From NCBI GenBank assembly GCA_045612565.1, contig JAZKZG010000094.1, positions 16,994-80,993 of the forward strand: a DNA stretch of 64,000 bases. The letters run 5' to 3'. Both the position numbers and the translations under genes were made by a program. Below the pieces are notes generated by a model. The model did not search any database. It was given only the letters and a program-made list of their open reading frames with translations, and was not told where the DNA came from. Source of the DNA: RGIG9041 sp045612565 (GTDB lineage: Bacteria > Bacillota > Clostridia > Oscillospirales > QAKW01). Every line of letters begins with the position of its first letter. The stretch's first letter is position 1. Below, one piece after another: positions 36,295 through 45,715 of the stretch.

Positions 36295-38139
36295 ATGATC
36301 AAAAAAGAAAATAAGACACGTTTTTTAAATATGACAACACTAACGATTGCAGGTGTTTTATTGATATTGCTCTCAGCTGTTATTTTGTTGTGGCACGGCA
36401 ATGCAACCAGTAATCAATCCGTATCGGCTTTAGTGGCTCAGATATATTTTGACGGCGAGTATCGTATTGCTGACGGTGACTGGCAGAAAATCGAAGACGG
36501 AAAACACATTTCTTCTACAGAGGGAGATGTGACCCTGCGAGGTAATTTCCACATGTTAGCACCGGATGGTGAGTATGTTGGTATTTATAGTGGTGATATT
36601 CCGATTGCTCTTTATACAAATCATATTAACCTTACATTTTATGAGAAGGAAAAAGAACCCTTTATAATAGATGTGGAAAATCATTTATACGGAAATTCTG
36701 CCTGTCACGAGGATTGGACCGCTCATACTATTACAAGCGAAGAACCAATCGAGATACTTATTCATAATCCACATAGTTTTGGCAATGAAACTGCCATTGA
36801 CGAGATGCTTTCCAACACGGCTTTATGGACGGATATTGAGTTTGAAAAAGGAGTTCTTGAAAGCGGAAGATACCAAAGAGATATCGGTTTGTTGTTTGTT
36901 ATTGTTTCTCTTTTGTTTTTGGGAACTGCCCTGTTTTCGACACTTATACATATAAAAAACAACAAGACACTTTGGTTATTCGGCATCGTAATTTTGTTTG
37001 CCGGCGCATACCTGTTATATGGTGCTGACGGCGTGTCTTTCTGGAGCAAATCCGTTGTATCAAATACGACGATTTTGGGATGCTCAATGATGTTCTATAT
37101 GCTCTTCCTTTCTATTGCGCTTGTACACTTTTTGAGAAGTACAAAATCAATTGGTACAATTGCCGTTGCACTTCTCGGTTTTGTTAACTTGGTTTTTTTA
37201 ATTCTGCCTATCTTAACGGATATTTTGTTTTATGATATGTGGGTTTATTGGGCTGCTGCTCAAATACTTGTAAACATTATTTTGTTTGGATGCCTTATAC
37301 GAGAGTTTTTTGTTACAAAGGGAAAAGAACGTTGGCTTTATATCGGCCTGATTTTGCCGCTTATCTCTTTTGGCGTTGATGTTATTATGACTGACCTTGG
37401 ATTATGGCAGGGCGGACTTGCATCTGAATACATTTTTATTGTTTTCTTTATTGCCGCTATGGTAGCAGTGCTTAAAGTCATACCAAACAGCATCAACACT
37501 CTTGCCAAAGCCAAAGATTTGGAAACCGAGAAAATCATATTAAATGCTCAGCTTACCGAAAGCAGAGTTTCTACTATGATGAGTCAGATTCGTCCGCACT
37601 TTATTTATAATACCCTCGGCAGTATCGAACAACTTTGTAATATTGATCCGCCAAAGGCAGGAGAACTCGTTCATAACTTTGCGAAATATCTTAGAGGTAA
37701 TTTTGGAGAACTGGATAATCCCAAGCCGATTTTGATGTCAAAGGAAATGGAGCACGTACATCATTACATTAGTATCGAAAATGTCCGTTTCCCCGATATG
37801 ACGTTCTCCTTTGTAATGAATTCGGACGATTTTTATATTCCTGCACTTACTATTCAGCCAATTGTAGAAAATGCGATTAAGCACGGACTTATGAAATTGC
37901 AAAAAGGCGGTACAATCCGTGTAATTTCCTATGAGACCGATAGCCATTACTGTGTTTCGGTGGAGGATGACGGTGTGGGATTTGATACGGCTGTTTTGCT
38001 TGACGAAAGAAAACACGTGGGAATCCGTAATATTCGCGGAAGATTAAAGGCGATGGTAAATGGAACCCTTGAAATCGAAAGCACACAGGGCGTTGGTACC
38101 AAGGTCCTGATAACTATTCCTAAGGAGGCAGGCGAATGA
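36295..38139 (+). CDS. LytS-type sensor histidine kinase with extracellular and multi-helix sensor
   Basis: 614 residues. One helix at about 14-34, an extracellular region to about 195, then about seven hydrophobic segments (200-400) resembling 7TMR-DISM receptors. A helix leads to a His_kinase (PF06580) domain with the phosphoacceptor His435 in QIRPHFIYNTLGS. The ATP-binding domain has QPIVENAIKHG, VEDDGVGFD and the GIRNIRGRL box. It should autophosphorylate in response to an outside or membrane signal and pass phosphate to the next gene, with which it overlaps by four bases (ATGA 38136-38139). Their position at the head of the pilus block suggests control of that block; this is inference. 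Confidence 0.92.
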   Translation: MIKKENKTRFLNMTTLTIAGVLLILLSAVILLWHGNATSNQSVSALVAQIYFDGEYRIADGDWQKIEDGKHISSTEGDVTLRGNFHMLAPDGEYVGIYSGDIPIALYTNHINLTFYEKEKEPFIIDVENHLYGNSACHEDWTAHTITSEEPIEILIHNPHSFGNETAIDEMLSNTALWTDIEFEKGVLESGRYQRDIGLLFVIVSLLFLGTALFSTLIHIKNNKTLWLFGIVILFAGAYLLYGADGVSFWSKSVVSNTTILGCSMMFYMLFLSIALVHFLRSTKSIGTIAVALLGFVNLVFLILPILTDILFYDMWVYWAAAQILVNIILFGCLIREFFVTKGKERWLYIGLILPLISFGVDVIMTDLGLWQGGLASEYIFIVFFIAAMVAVLKVIPNSINTLAKAKDLETEKIILNAQLTESRVSTMMSQIRPHFIYNTLGSIEQLCNIDPPKAGELVHNFAKYLRGNFGELDNPKPILMSKEMEHVHHYISIENVRFPDMTFSFVMNSDDFYIPALTIQPIVENAIKHGLMKLQKGGTIRVISYETDSHYCVSVEDDGVGFDTAVLLDERKHVGIRNIRGRLKAMVNGTLEIESTQGVGTKVLITIPKEAGE

Positions 38140-38915
38140 TTGCAATAGCAGTTGACGACGAAATATTAATGCTTGGTGCTTTGGTAACAGCAATTAAAGC
38201 ATCACCCGATATCTCTGAAGTTTCTCAGTTTTCCGACTGTGATGAGGCTCTTACATTTGTGAAAGAAAATTTGGTTGATGTTGCCTTTTTGGATATTAAT
38301 ATGCGTGGTATGGGCGGACTTGCACTTGCAAAAAAGATACTTAATGCGTGTCCCGATTGCAAAATTGTATTTTGTACAGGATATGAGGAATATGCTATTC
38401 CCGCCTTTAAATTACATGTCTCAGGATACTTAATGAAACCTGTATCAGCCAAAGACGTGCAGGCAGAGATTGATAATATAAAAGGTATTCGTCAAAAAGA
38501 AAAACCGCTTACAGTGAAATGCTTTGGTAATTTCGAGGTCTATGCAAAAGGTGAAAAGTTGACGTTCAGACGTTCAAAAACAAAAGAACTGTTTGCGTTT
38601 TTGATTGACCGAAACGGTGCAGGGGTTACGGTTGCAGAAATTGGAGTTGCACTCTGGGAAAATGATGAAGAGGAAAAAAACCAAAACTATATCCATCAAT
38701 TATTTCGCGATCTGCGCCAAACTCTTGAAGCAATTGGTATGGAAGAGATTTTTGAGCGAAACAACTATCTCTATTCTGTGAATACCGAGAAAATTGATTG
38801 TGATTATTATAATTACTTAAAAAGCGGAAAGCCTGAATTTATCGGCGAGTATATGTCTCAGTATAGCTGGGCAGAAGGAACTTGCGGATTGCTTTGGGAT
38901 AGAAAAACTAAATAA
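38136..38915 (+). CDS. Response regulator with SARP-like winged-helix output
   Basis: 259 residues. The receiver domain (1-120) has an acidic pocket AVDDE, phosphoacceptor Asp53 in VAFLDINMRG, and K in LMKPVSAKD. Residues about 125-230 form an OmpR/SARP-like DNA-binding domain: LTVKCFGNFEVY, FRRSKTKELFAFLI, VTVAEIGVALW and NYIHQLFRDLRQTL. The combination is unusual because LytS-type kinases normally pair with LytTR regulators. Translationally coupled to the kinase. Confidence 0.92.
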   Translation: MIAIAVDDEILMLGALVTAIKASPDISEVSQFSDCDEALTFVKENLVDVAFLDINMRGMGGLALAKKILNACPDCKIVFCTGYEEYAIPAFKLHVSGYLMKPVSAKDVQAEIDNIKGIRQKEKPLTVKCFGNFEVYAKGEKLTFRRSKTKELFAFLIDRNGAGVTVAEIGVALWENDEEEKNQNYIHQLFRDLRQTLEAIGMEEIFERNNYLYSVNTEKIDCDYYNYLKSGKPEFIGEYMSQYSWAEGTCGLLWDRKTK

Positions 38916-38930
38916 ACCTACTTGTTAAGA

Positions 38931-38959
38931 TAAGCCGTCTGTTTGACGGCTTATTTTTT
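38931..38959 (+). terminator. Rho-independent terminator
   Basis: TAAGCCGTC (38931-38939) pairs with GACGGCTTA (38945-38953), then a T run. It separates the two-component pair from the STAS gene. Confidence 0.88.
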
Positions 38960-39124
38960 ATTTGTAAGAAGTTTGTCATACCGTAAATGATATACTGAAG
39001 CGGAAAATAGGGTAACTATGCCTTGTAGCAGATGTTAAGGCTTTAATTTAAACGAAATAAACATAAATTTCTTTAAAAAAGATGAAAAAATGTGATTAAA
39101 AAGATATAAAGGAAATTTAATTGT

Positions 39125-39421
39125 ATGACTATTGAAATTAAGAAAAACAATCAGGAAACCATCATCGAGGTTGTAGGAAGACTCGATACTATTACTGCCC
39201 CCGCACTTGACAAAACTATCAACGAGGATATCGGAGATACCAAAAACCTTGTTATTGACGTAAAAGGTGTGGAGTATATCTCCAACGCAGGACTTCGTGT
39301 GCTTCTTGATGCACAGAAGAAAATGCAGAAGGTCGGTTCTATGAAAGTGACGGGTGTTTGCCAAGAGGTTATGGAAGTATTCGATATGACAGACTTTGCC
39401 GATATTTTGGTAATTGAATAA
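39125..39421 (+). CDS. STAS-domain protein (anti-sigma-factor-antagonist type)
   Basis: 98 residues, a single STAS domain: LDTITAPALDK early, then LVIDVKGVEYISNAGLRVLL with Ser53 at the usual phosphorylation site. SpoIIAA/RsbV relatives are switched by kinase/phosphatase pairs and release sigma factors; others have different partners. No RsbW-type kinase or sigma factor is adjacent, so its partner is unknown. It precedes the sensor cyclase and pilus genes. Confidence 0.9.
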   Translation: MTIEIKKNNQETIIEVVGRLDTITAPALDKTINEDIGDTKNLVIDVKGVEYISNAGLRVLLDAQKKMQKVGSMKVTGVCQEVMEVFDMTDFADILVIE

Positions 39422-39532
39422 TGGAACTTATGGCCCCTGCTTTTTTTACTGTATATTCAATCGTTTTTTTGCGGTTGGATTGCTGTAAAAATAAATTACG
39501 ATATTAGACCCAAAATCGAAGGTGAATATATA

Positions 39533-41128
39533 ATGAATGAAAATAAATTATTAATGAAACAAAAATTTAATAAAACACATTCTATGCAGTTTCGTGTTTT
39601 GGCTACCATAATTTTCGCAATGCTTACAATAACGGTTTTTATTGGTGGCATCAGCATTTACGAGGTGGACCAATACATACAGGATGAGTCGGAAAACTTT
39701 GTTGTGGTTGCTTGTGAAAATGAAGGCACACAGATTGACGATATTTTTGATGATATGGAAAAATCGGTCAAGATTATGGAAAGCTACATAATGGACTTTT
39801 TTACCGAGGACGTCATTGTGGAAGATCGCAATTTTCAGGAAAAAGTTGTCAATAGTACCGACAAAATGTTTGCCGAAGTTGCCAAACACGCAAGTGGTGC
39901 AGTTGCCTATTATTTTCGGTTAGACCCTGCGATTTCAGATGGTAAAATGGGATTGTTTTATAGCAAAACAAAAGAAAATGATGAATACGTTTCTTTGGAA
40001 CCAACCGATATCTCACTTTATGAAAAAGAAGATACCGAACACGTTGGTTGGTTTTGGCAGCCTTACCAAGCCGGAAAACCTGTCTGGATGTTGCCTTACT
40101 ATAACCAAAATAACAATATTTATATGATTTCATATGTGGTACCGATGTATCATAAAGAAAAACTTATTGGCATTGTTGGAATGGATTTTGATTATACGGT
40201 TTTATCAGACCGCGTACACGAAATTAAAATTTATGAAAATGGATTTGCTCATTTAGAAACCAACGGAGTTGTTATTCATGACGACAGTGTGCTTGATGAA
40301 AAAATCACACACGATCCAAATAAATATCTGCGCGTATCAAAAGAGTTGAAAAACGGAATGACGCTTGTTATTTCTGCAAGTTATGATGATATCCGACAAA
40401 TTCGATATGAAATCAGTATTGTGATTTTGTTTGCTGTTTTAATACTGTCTGCGTTTTTTACAGTGGTGGCAATTATTGTTGTCAAGAGAATCGTTGCCCC
40501 ACTCAAAAAAATTGTCGATGCGGCGGTAAAACTATCAAATGGGGATTATGATGTAGAATTTGTACATAGTAACGTTTCCGAAATAGAACTTTTAAACACG
40601 GCTTTTGAAAATATGGCAACGCATTTACACGAGCGCGAACGAGAATTGAGCTTTTCTGCCAAACGTGACTCTCTTACGGGTCTTAGAAATACCACATCGT
40701 ATAAAAGTTGGGTAGAAGAGTTTGAAAAAGAGATTGAAAATAAAACCGCAGAGTTCGGTGTTGTTGTTTTTGACTTAAATCAACTTAAGGAAACGAATGA
40801 TACATATGGACACGATGTAGGCGATAAACTTATCGTTACTGCCGCAAAAGTGATTTCGGATGTTTTTAAAAGAAGCCTCGTTTTCAGAATAGGCGGAGAT
40901 GAGTTTTTGGCGGTTCTTCAACACAAAGATTTAGAAAACTGCGAAAAATTATTTGCTCAGTTTGATTTGGAATGTATAAAGACACGTATTGAAGAAACAC
41001 CTATCAGCATTGCAAGAGGTTTTGCAAGGTTTGACCCGGACCGCGATTTATACTTTAATGACGTATTTAAACGTGCAGATAATGCTATGTATGAAAACAA
41101 GAGAAAAAGCAAAAAAGTTACGGTTTAA
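39533..41128 (+). CDS. Sensor diguanylate cyclase (Cache-like, HAMP, GGDEF)
   Basis: 531 residues. A helix at about 21-43, an extracellular Cache-like region to about 290 (HVGWFWQPYQAGKPVWMLPY and IVGMDFDYTVLSDRV are typical), a second helix at about 295-320, HAMP (VKRIVAPLKKIVDAAVKLSN), then a GGDEF domain with intact GGDEF at 454-458 (FRIGGDEFLAVL). The RxxD inhibitory site is not seen. It should make cyclic di-GMP in response to an external ligand. It lies between the two-component genes and the pilus genes; a role in surface attachment is a reasonable inference. Confidence 0.92.
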   Translation: MNENKLLMKQKFNKTHSMQFRVLATIIFAMLTITVFIGGISIYEVDQYIQDESENFVVVACENEGTQIDDIFDDMEKSVKIMESYIMDFFTEDVIVEDRNFQEKVVNSTDKMFAEVAKHASGAVAYYFRLDPAISDGKMGLFYSKTKENDEYVSLEPTDISLYEKEDTEHVGWFWQPYQAGKPVWMLPYYNQNNNIYMISYVVPMYHKEKLIGIVGMDFDYTVLSDRVHEIKIYENGFAHLETNGVVIHDDSVLDEKITHDPNKYLRVSKELKNGMTLVISASYDDIRQIRYEISIVILFAVLILSAFFTVVAIIVVKRIVAPLKKIVDAAVKLSNGDYDVEFVHSNVSEIELLNTAFENMATHLHERERELSFSAKRDSLTGLRNTTSYKSWVEEFEKEIENKTAEFGVVVFDLNQLKETNDTYGHDVGDKLIVTAAKVISDVFKRSLVFRIGGDEFLAVLQHKDLENCEKLFAQFDLECIKTRIEETPISIARGFARFDPDRDLYFNDVFKRADNAMYENKRKSKKVTV

Positions 41129-41219
41129 AAACGATTTGAAGCCCAGTTACTTTGTAAGATGACATATTATAAAATGTAAGATCCGCAAGGAAATCGCCTT
41201 TTGAAAGGAATCTTGGAAT

Positions 41220-41618
41220 ATGACGGATAAAGAATTTAAACGCTTAAGCAGAGCGCAGTTGATTGAGATTATCTATCAACTCCAATTGCAAATCGACCAA
41301 CTGAATGAGCAAAAGCAAGGTTTGGAAAGCGAATTAGCAGACAAACGTCTTCGTTTGAGCGTTGCCGGTAATATTGCTGATGCAGCCCTTGAAATTAATG
41401 ATTGCTTCCGTAGTGCACAAAATGCAGCAGAACAATATTTAAATGAAATTAAAGCTATCCGTGAAGAAACCGAACAAGAGCGACAGACGATAATTTCGGA
41501 GGCACGAGCGCAAGCGGAGGAAATCATTGCGGACGCAAAAAAGACGCATGGCGATTACGATTCTGCGATAGATACGATTTTGAATGAATTTAGGCAGAGT
41601 CATTCGGATAACGGGTGA
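41220..41618 (+). CDS. Coiled-coil protein at the head of the pilus operon
   Basis: 132 residues, no signal peptide, mostly predicted coiled coil: IYQLQLQIDQLNEQKQGLES and later EQERQTIISEARAQAEEIIA. The charge pattern resembles DivIVA-like or ATP-synthase-b-like helices. No family name is secure. Its stop overlaps the GTG of the signal peptidase gene (41615-41618), so the two are coupled; similar small coiled-coil genes precede pilus signal peptidases in other Clostridia. It might recruit the secretion or sortase machinery to a site on the membrane (inference). Confidence 0.75.
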   Translation: MTDKEFKRLSRAQLIEIIYQLQLQIDQLNEQKQGLESELADKRLRLSVAGNIADAALEINDCFRSAQNAAEQYLNEIKAIREETEQERQTIISEARAQAEEIIADAKKTHGDYDSAIDTILNEFRQSHSDNG

Positions 41619-42211
41619 TAGATATGTTACATAGTAAGAAAAAGGAAGTATCGCTTCCAACAAAAAAGCAGGTTGAAACAGAACGAAAGCGATACCGCCG
41701 TCAAAAAGCCTATAATAAAGCCCTGCGCGGAACAGTATACGTTTTAACGATAGTAGCCGCTGTTGCCGTGTTGATTGCAACACTGATATTACCTGTTTTG
41801 CAAATTGAGGGAACCAGTATGGAGCCGACGTTATCAAACGGTGATATCGTGTTACTTGCAAAAACAACCCGTTTTGACCGCGGAGATCTTTGCGGATTCA
41901 CCTGGAACAACAAACTTTTAATAAAACGAGTAATTGGTCTGCCGGGTGATTGGATTGAGATTGATACCGACGGAACGGTATACCTCAATGGCGATAAATT
42001 GGAAGAACCTTATGTGGAACATAAGGCTTTGGGAGAATGTGATTTAGAGTTTCCTTTTCAAGTGCCGCTGGAGCAGTATTTTGTAATAGGAGATATGCGT
42101 GAAAGTTCTATCGACTCTCGCAATACGGTAATTGGATGCATTCCAAAAGATCAGATTGTCGGAAAAGTTTTCTTTAGAGTATGGCCGTTTAAGAGCATAC
42201 GATTTTTTTAA
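41615..42211 (+). CDS. Type I signal peptidase, pilus-associated
   Basis: 198 residues from GTG 41615, overlapping the previous stop; an ATG at 41624 is the alternative. One membrane helix at about 41-62, then the catalytic Ser68 in EGTSMEPTL, the catalytic Lys104 in LLIKRVIGLPGD, and the later boxes VIGDMRESSIDSR. It cuts Sec signal peptides outside the membrane. Pilus loci often carry a dedicated signal peptidase (SipA/LepA type) needed for pilin maturation or polymerisation, and this copy lies directly before the tip-adhesin and pilin genes. Confidence 0.92.
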   Translation: MIDMLHSKKKEVSLPTKKQVETERKRYRRQKAYNKALRGTVYVLTIVAAVAVLIATLILPVLQIEGTSMEPTLSNGDIVLLAKTTRFDRGDLCGFTWNNKLLIKRVIGLPGDWIEIDTDGTVYLNGDKLEEPYVEHKALGECDLEFPFQVPLEQYFVIGDMRESSIDSRNTVIGCIPKDQIVGKVFFRVWPFKSIRFF

Positions 42212-42244
42212 ATAAACAATGTATTTATAAAAGGACAAGCGTTT

Positions 42245-45200
42245 ATGAGTTTCATTGAACAATACTTGTTACAATTGAATACCGAAAAACGACGATGGCG
42301 ATGTGCTATAGCAATTTTAACAGCATTGTCACTCATCGTTGCGCTTGTTACCGTGTGGAATTTGCGTATGACAGGCATTACGATTGCAAACAGCGCATCT
42401 TGCGGATATGAGGAACACCAACATACAGAAGATTGTATGCAACAAGACGTCCTGATTTGCACTGTGTCGGAGCATATTCACAAAGCCGAATGTTATTCCG
42501 ATCCTAAAGCGGATACTGAAACTTCATTAGATTGGCAAAATATGTTTGCCAACTACCCTTATACAGGTGTTGTTCGAGAGGATTTAGTCGGCATCGCCAA
42601 AACTCAGGTGGGATATACTGAGAGTCAGTTGAATTTTGAAGCCGGAGACGACGGTGTACGGCGTGGTTATACAAGGTATGGCGCATGGTACGGAGCGCCC
42701 TATAACGATTGGTCTGCAATGTTTGTGTCGTTCTGTCTGAACTTTGCAGGAGCGGATTGTTCGGTATTTCCTAACAGTTCCGGCGCTGCAATGATGGCAG
42801 AACTTTGGAAAACACACGAAAAGTATATTCCTGCGGGAGATTATGTTCCGCAAAGCGGAGATATTGTATTTTTTAATAACAACACTGTAGGTATTATTAC
42901 TGAAATATTTAACACCAATTTTTATGTAATCCGTGGTGATGTACAGAATAAAGTTACCAATGATATGATGTCGCTGAATGACCCGTCTATTGTTGGCTGG
43001 GGATGCACAGAAACACCTGTTCACAGCGATAATGTACCGACAGATGACTTGTTGGATATATCAGACGGACCTGCTTTTTTCATTATAGAAGGAAACAAGA
43101 TAGAACAACCGGCACGAAGATTTACCTTGAGAGCTAACCGTGCAATTATGCAACTGATTCCTTATCTGGAAGCCAACGGCGGTAACTATTTTTTAACATT
43201 GTTGGACCTTAACAATAAGGAACTGCCCAAAGATGAAAACGGAAATTACATTGCTGTAGCTAACGAAGGCTATAAGTTGACCCTCACCTTTAATAGCCCG
43301 AAGGGATTTTTACCGGGAACGTATCAGTATCAGATTTCCAACGGAATGATGGTAGATGGCGGTAACGGCGAATTTGTTTTGACTGACGGAACCAAAGTTG
43401 GTACCTGGGAGGTCTCTGATACGGGTCTTATTACTCTTGAGTTCAACGAGCAGATAAATAGCCGTACGGACATAACTATTAGTTCAACGCTTGGTATCCA
43501 CTTTCAAGAGCAGGATGACCTTATTGATTTTGACGGTTTAATCACTGTTAAGATTGAGCCGCCCGTTCAGCAAAAGGACCCAACTGTTTTGTCAAAATGG
43601 GGTTCTCCCAACTCGAGTGCGAAAAAAATCAATTGGACGGTGCGAATTGACGGACATACGGATTCGCAGATTCCCGGTAACATTCTTACCGACCAACCCA
43701 CACTAAGCGATTGGAGCAGACCACATAGTTATACACAATCAGACATAGATGGCGGTCTGACCTTTGGTGTTTCAGACCCGACGGGAGGATGGCATGCATG
43801 GACTGTTCACGCTGACGACCCACATCTTGTATGGGATGAAACGGGATGGTCCTATAAGATTCCCAAAACTGTTATATGCGACTATTGCGGACAACTGGAA
43901 TTGGGCAATGATGGGTGGTCCTATCTTATAAATTATACGTCTACCCCCACAGAACTCAACACTCCCGGTACCTTTGACTATGAGAACAAGGTCACAGTGG
44001 ATGGCCAGACAGCATGGGGCTGGAGTAATTTCACTCATGTTGAGATTGAGGCGCAGATCGTTAAGACAGGCTCTTTTGTATCCGATGCAACCGGAGGCGG
44101 TTTCCTTTGGGAATTCCAGGCTACAATACCGGGACGTCAGGAAGGACAGAGAGCAGAGTATTCCTGGTTTATTATGGATGAGATGCGTCTTATGGATGAT
44201 AAAGGCACAATCATAGGCCGTGTACAAAATGATGTCAATCTGTCTACAGTTACGGCAGTCTATAATGGAACGGTTATCCAAATTCCACGCATTCAGGATG
44301 CTACGGACGAGGATATGTTCGCCTGGGACAATGCTTGGACAGCAACAGAAAATGGTGTCGGTTACAACCGAACGATAAATCTCCTTTGTCGATGCCAATG
44401 TACCACTGAAACATGCCATTGGTCAGGATGCGGAGACTATTGGTTCCAGAAAGATAACGGTGAATGGGCTGCCAACGGTTTTTGTCAGTGCTGGACAGAA
44501 ACACAGAATATGACGTTTACTTTTGTTTACAAAACCGAGGATATATCCTTAATTAAAGATTATGGTTCTCTTGATTATAAAGTAAACAATCATGCGCAAC
44601 TGTACTATATGCCCGATGGCAGCAACTCTGTCAGGGTTGATTATGATGATGCGACGGTCACTATTCCAAATCTGTTTGAAAAGCAGCTTACCCATGATTT
44701 TAACGGCTATACCGCTCACTATAAAATCACGGTGAACGAAGCCAAATTGGTGCTGACAAACGGTTCACCATTAACAATTCACGATGCTATGACCGATACA
44801 TTGGCGTACATAGGCGGTTCGCTTGTTATTACAACCGAAAATGCAAACGGCCACACAAGTGTCTTGCAGCAAGGTGTGGATTATACCGTCACTTATGATG
44901 GTACAGGAAATCAAACGGATTCTGCGGGTAAAAAAGTGCATGTGCTGGATATTGTTATTCTAAAACCGCAACCGGTTATGTATATCCTTGATTATGATAC
45001 GACACTCATTATGCCGGAGCATATAACAGGCGGTGTTAAGTATAGTAACTCCGCAAATATTACGCTTTGGGGCAAGGATGTTACGAATAACGCTGTCGAA
45101 AAGGTGTATGCCGATATTAATATTGCCGCCAAGAGTTATGCCGTCGAAATGTCTAAGACTTGCGCACTGACCAACAAAGCGCTTTCGGGAGCAACATTTG

Positions 45201-45628
45201 GTCTTTACAATGCGCAAGGCGGTTTGATAACTTCAGGTGTGACAGATGCTGACGGAAAACTGGTATTCCGTACTAATATCATAGAAGGCATCGTTTTGCA
45301 AGAACATAAGTTGTACTATTTGCAGGAAATTCAACCGCCACCGGCTTATCAATTGGATGATACAAAGTATTGGTTCTGTTTCTGCAGTGATAAAGGCAAT
45401 ACTTGTGTCGAATGCAACAAGCTTATGATAGATGTGGAGGCTGTTCGTATTCCGTTTGAGCAAATTGGTCTTATCAATATTGTTAACTATCCTGCCAATG
45501 TAGAATTGCCCGCCACAGGCGGTATTGGCACGTACATTTATATACTATGCGGACTAACGCTTGTGATTGGGCCGCTTGTATACGGATTCAGCTTGAGGCG
45601 CAGATATGGAAGGAGGTCAAAAAAATAA
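42245..45628 (+). CDS. Large LPXTG surface protein, probable pilus tip adhesin with CHAP-like domain
   Basis: 1127 residues. A signal-anchor helix at about 19-40, two Cys/His segments (HQHTEDC; HIHKAEC), then a CHAP/NlpC-like domain (about 116-260: GIAKTQVGYTESQ, RRGYTRYGAWYG). The expected catalytic Cys is Ser157 (NDWSAMFVSFC) and the expected His is Thr214 (NNNTVGIITEI), so it is probably binding-only. Long beta-rich adhesin domains follow, then a Cna-B/SpaA-like domain (about 965-1050), and a sorting signal LPATG, hydrophobic stretch and RRR tail. The order signal peptidase - large protein - pilin - sortase C is that of Firmicutes pilus operons with the tip protein first. Confidence 0.88.
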   Translation: MSFIEQYLLQLNTEKRRWRCAIAILTALSLIVALVTVWNLRMTGITIANSASCGYEEHQHTEDCMQQDVLICTVSEHIHKAECYSDPKADTETSLDWQNMFANYPYTGVVREDLVGIAKTQVGYTESQLNFEAGDDGVRRGYTRYGAWYGAPYNDWSAMFVSFCLNFAGADCSVFPNSSGAAMMAELWKTHEKYIPAGDYVPQSGDIVFFNNNTVGIITEIFNTNFYVIRGDVQNKVTNDMMSLNDPSIVGWGCTETPVHSDNVPTDDLLDISDGPAFFIIEGNKIEQPARRFTLRANRAIMQLIPYLEANGGNYFLTLLDLNNKELPKDENGNYIAVANEGYKLTLTFNSPKGFLPGTYQYQISNGMMVDGGNGEFVLTDGTKVGTWEVSDTGLITLEFNEQINSRTDITISSTLGIHFQEQDDLIDFDGLITVKIEPPVQQKDPTVLSKWGSPNSSAKKINWTVRIDGHTDSQIPGNILTDQPTLSDWSRPHSYTQSDIDGGLTFGVSDPTGGWHAWTVHADDPHLVWDETGWSYKIPKTVICDYCGQLELGNDGWSYLINYTSTPTELNTPGTFDYENKVTVDGQTAWGWSNFTHVEIEAQIVKTGSFVSDATGGGFLWEFQATIPGRQEGQRAEYSWFIMDEMRLMDDKGTIIGRVQNDVNLSTVTAVYNGTVIQIPRIQDATDEDMFAWDNAWTATENGVGYNRTINLLCRCQCTTETCHWSGCGDYWFQKDNGEWAANGFCQCWTETQNMTFTFVYKTEDISLIKDYGSLDYKVNNHAQLYYMPDGSNSVRVDYDDATVTIPNLFEKQLTHDFNGYTAHYKITVNEAKLVLTNGSPLTIHDAMTDTLAYIGGSLVITTENANGHTSVLQQGVDYTVTYDGTGNQTDSAGKKVHVLDIVILKPQPVMYILDYDTTLIMPEHITGGVKYSNSANITLWGKDVTNNAVEKVYADINIAAKSYAVEMSKTCALTNKALSGATFGLYNAQGGLITSGVTDADGKLVFRTNIIEGIVLQEHKLYYLQEIQPPPAYQLDDTKYWFCFCSDKGNTCVECNKLMIDVEAVRIPFEQIGLINIVNYPANVELPATGGIGTYIYILCGLTLVIGPLVYGFSLRRRYGRRSKK

Positions 45629-45715
45629 GTCCTCCCCAAATGGCGTAAAATCAAATTTATGCGCCTGACTGATTCCAAAATAATATAAAATTTATTTTTA
45701 GAAAGGAAAATCATT

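Noticed and set aside
38960..39124. Possible riboswitch upstream of the STAS/cyclase genes
   Set aside because: I looked for c-di-GMP riboswitch landmarks in view of the GGDEF gene downstream but found no matching conserved core or terminator.
39421..39507. 28-codon ORF starting in the STAS stop (ATG 39421)
   Set aside because: The overlap is suggestive, but the short hydrophobic peptide has no recognisable family and no ribosome site of its own; possibly a remnant.
43772..44419. Long antisense ORF inside the tip adhesin gene
   Set aside because: Lies fully opposite a well-supported gene, without ribosome site or recognisable domain.
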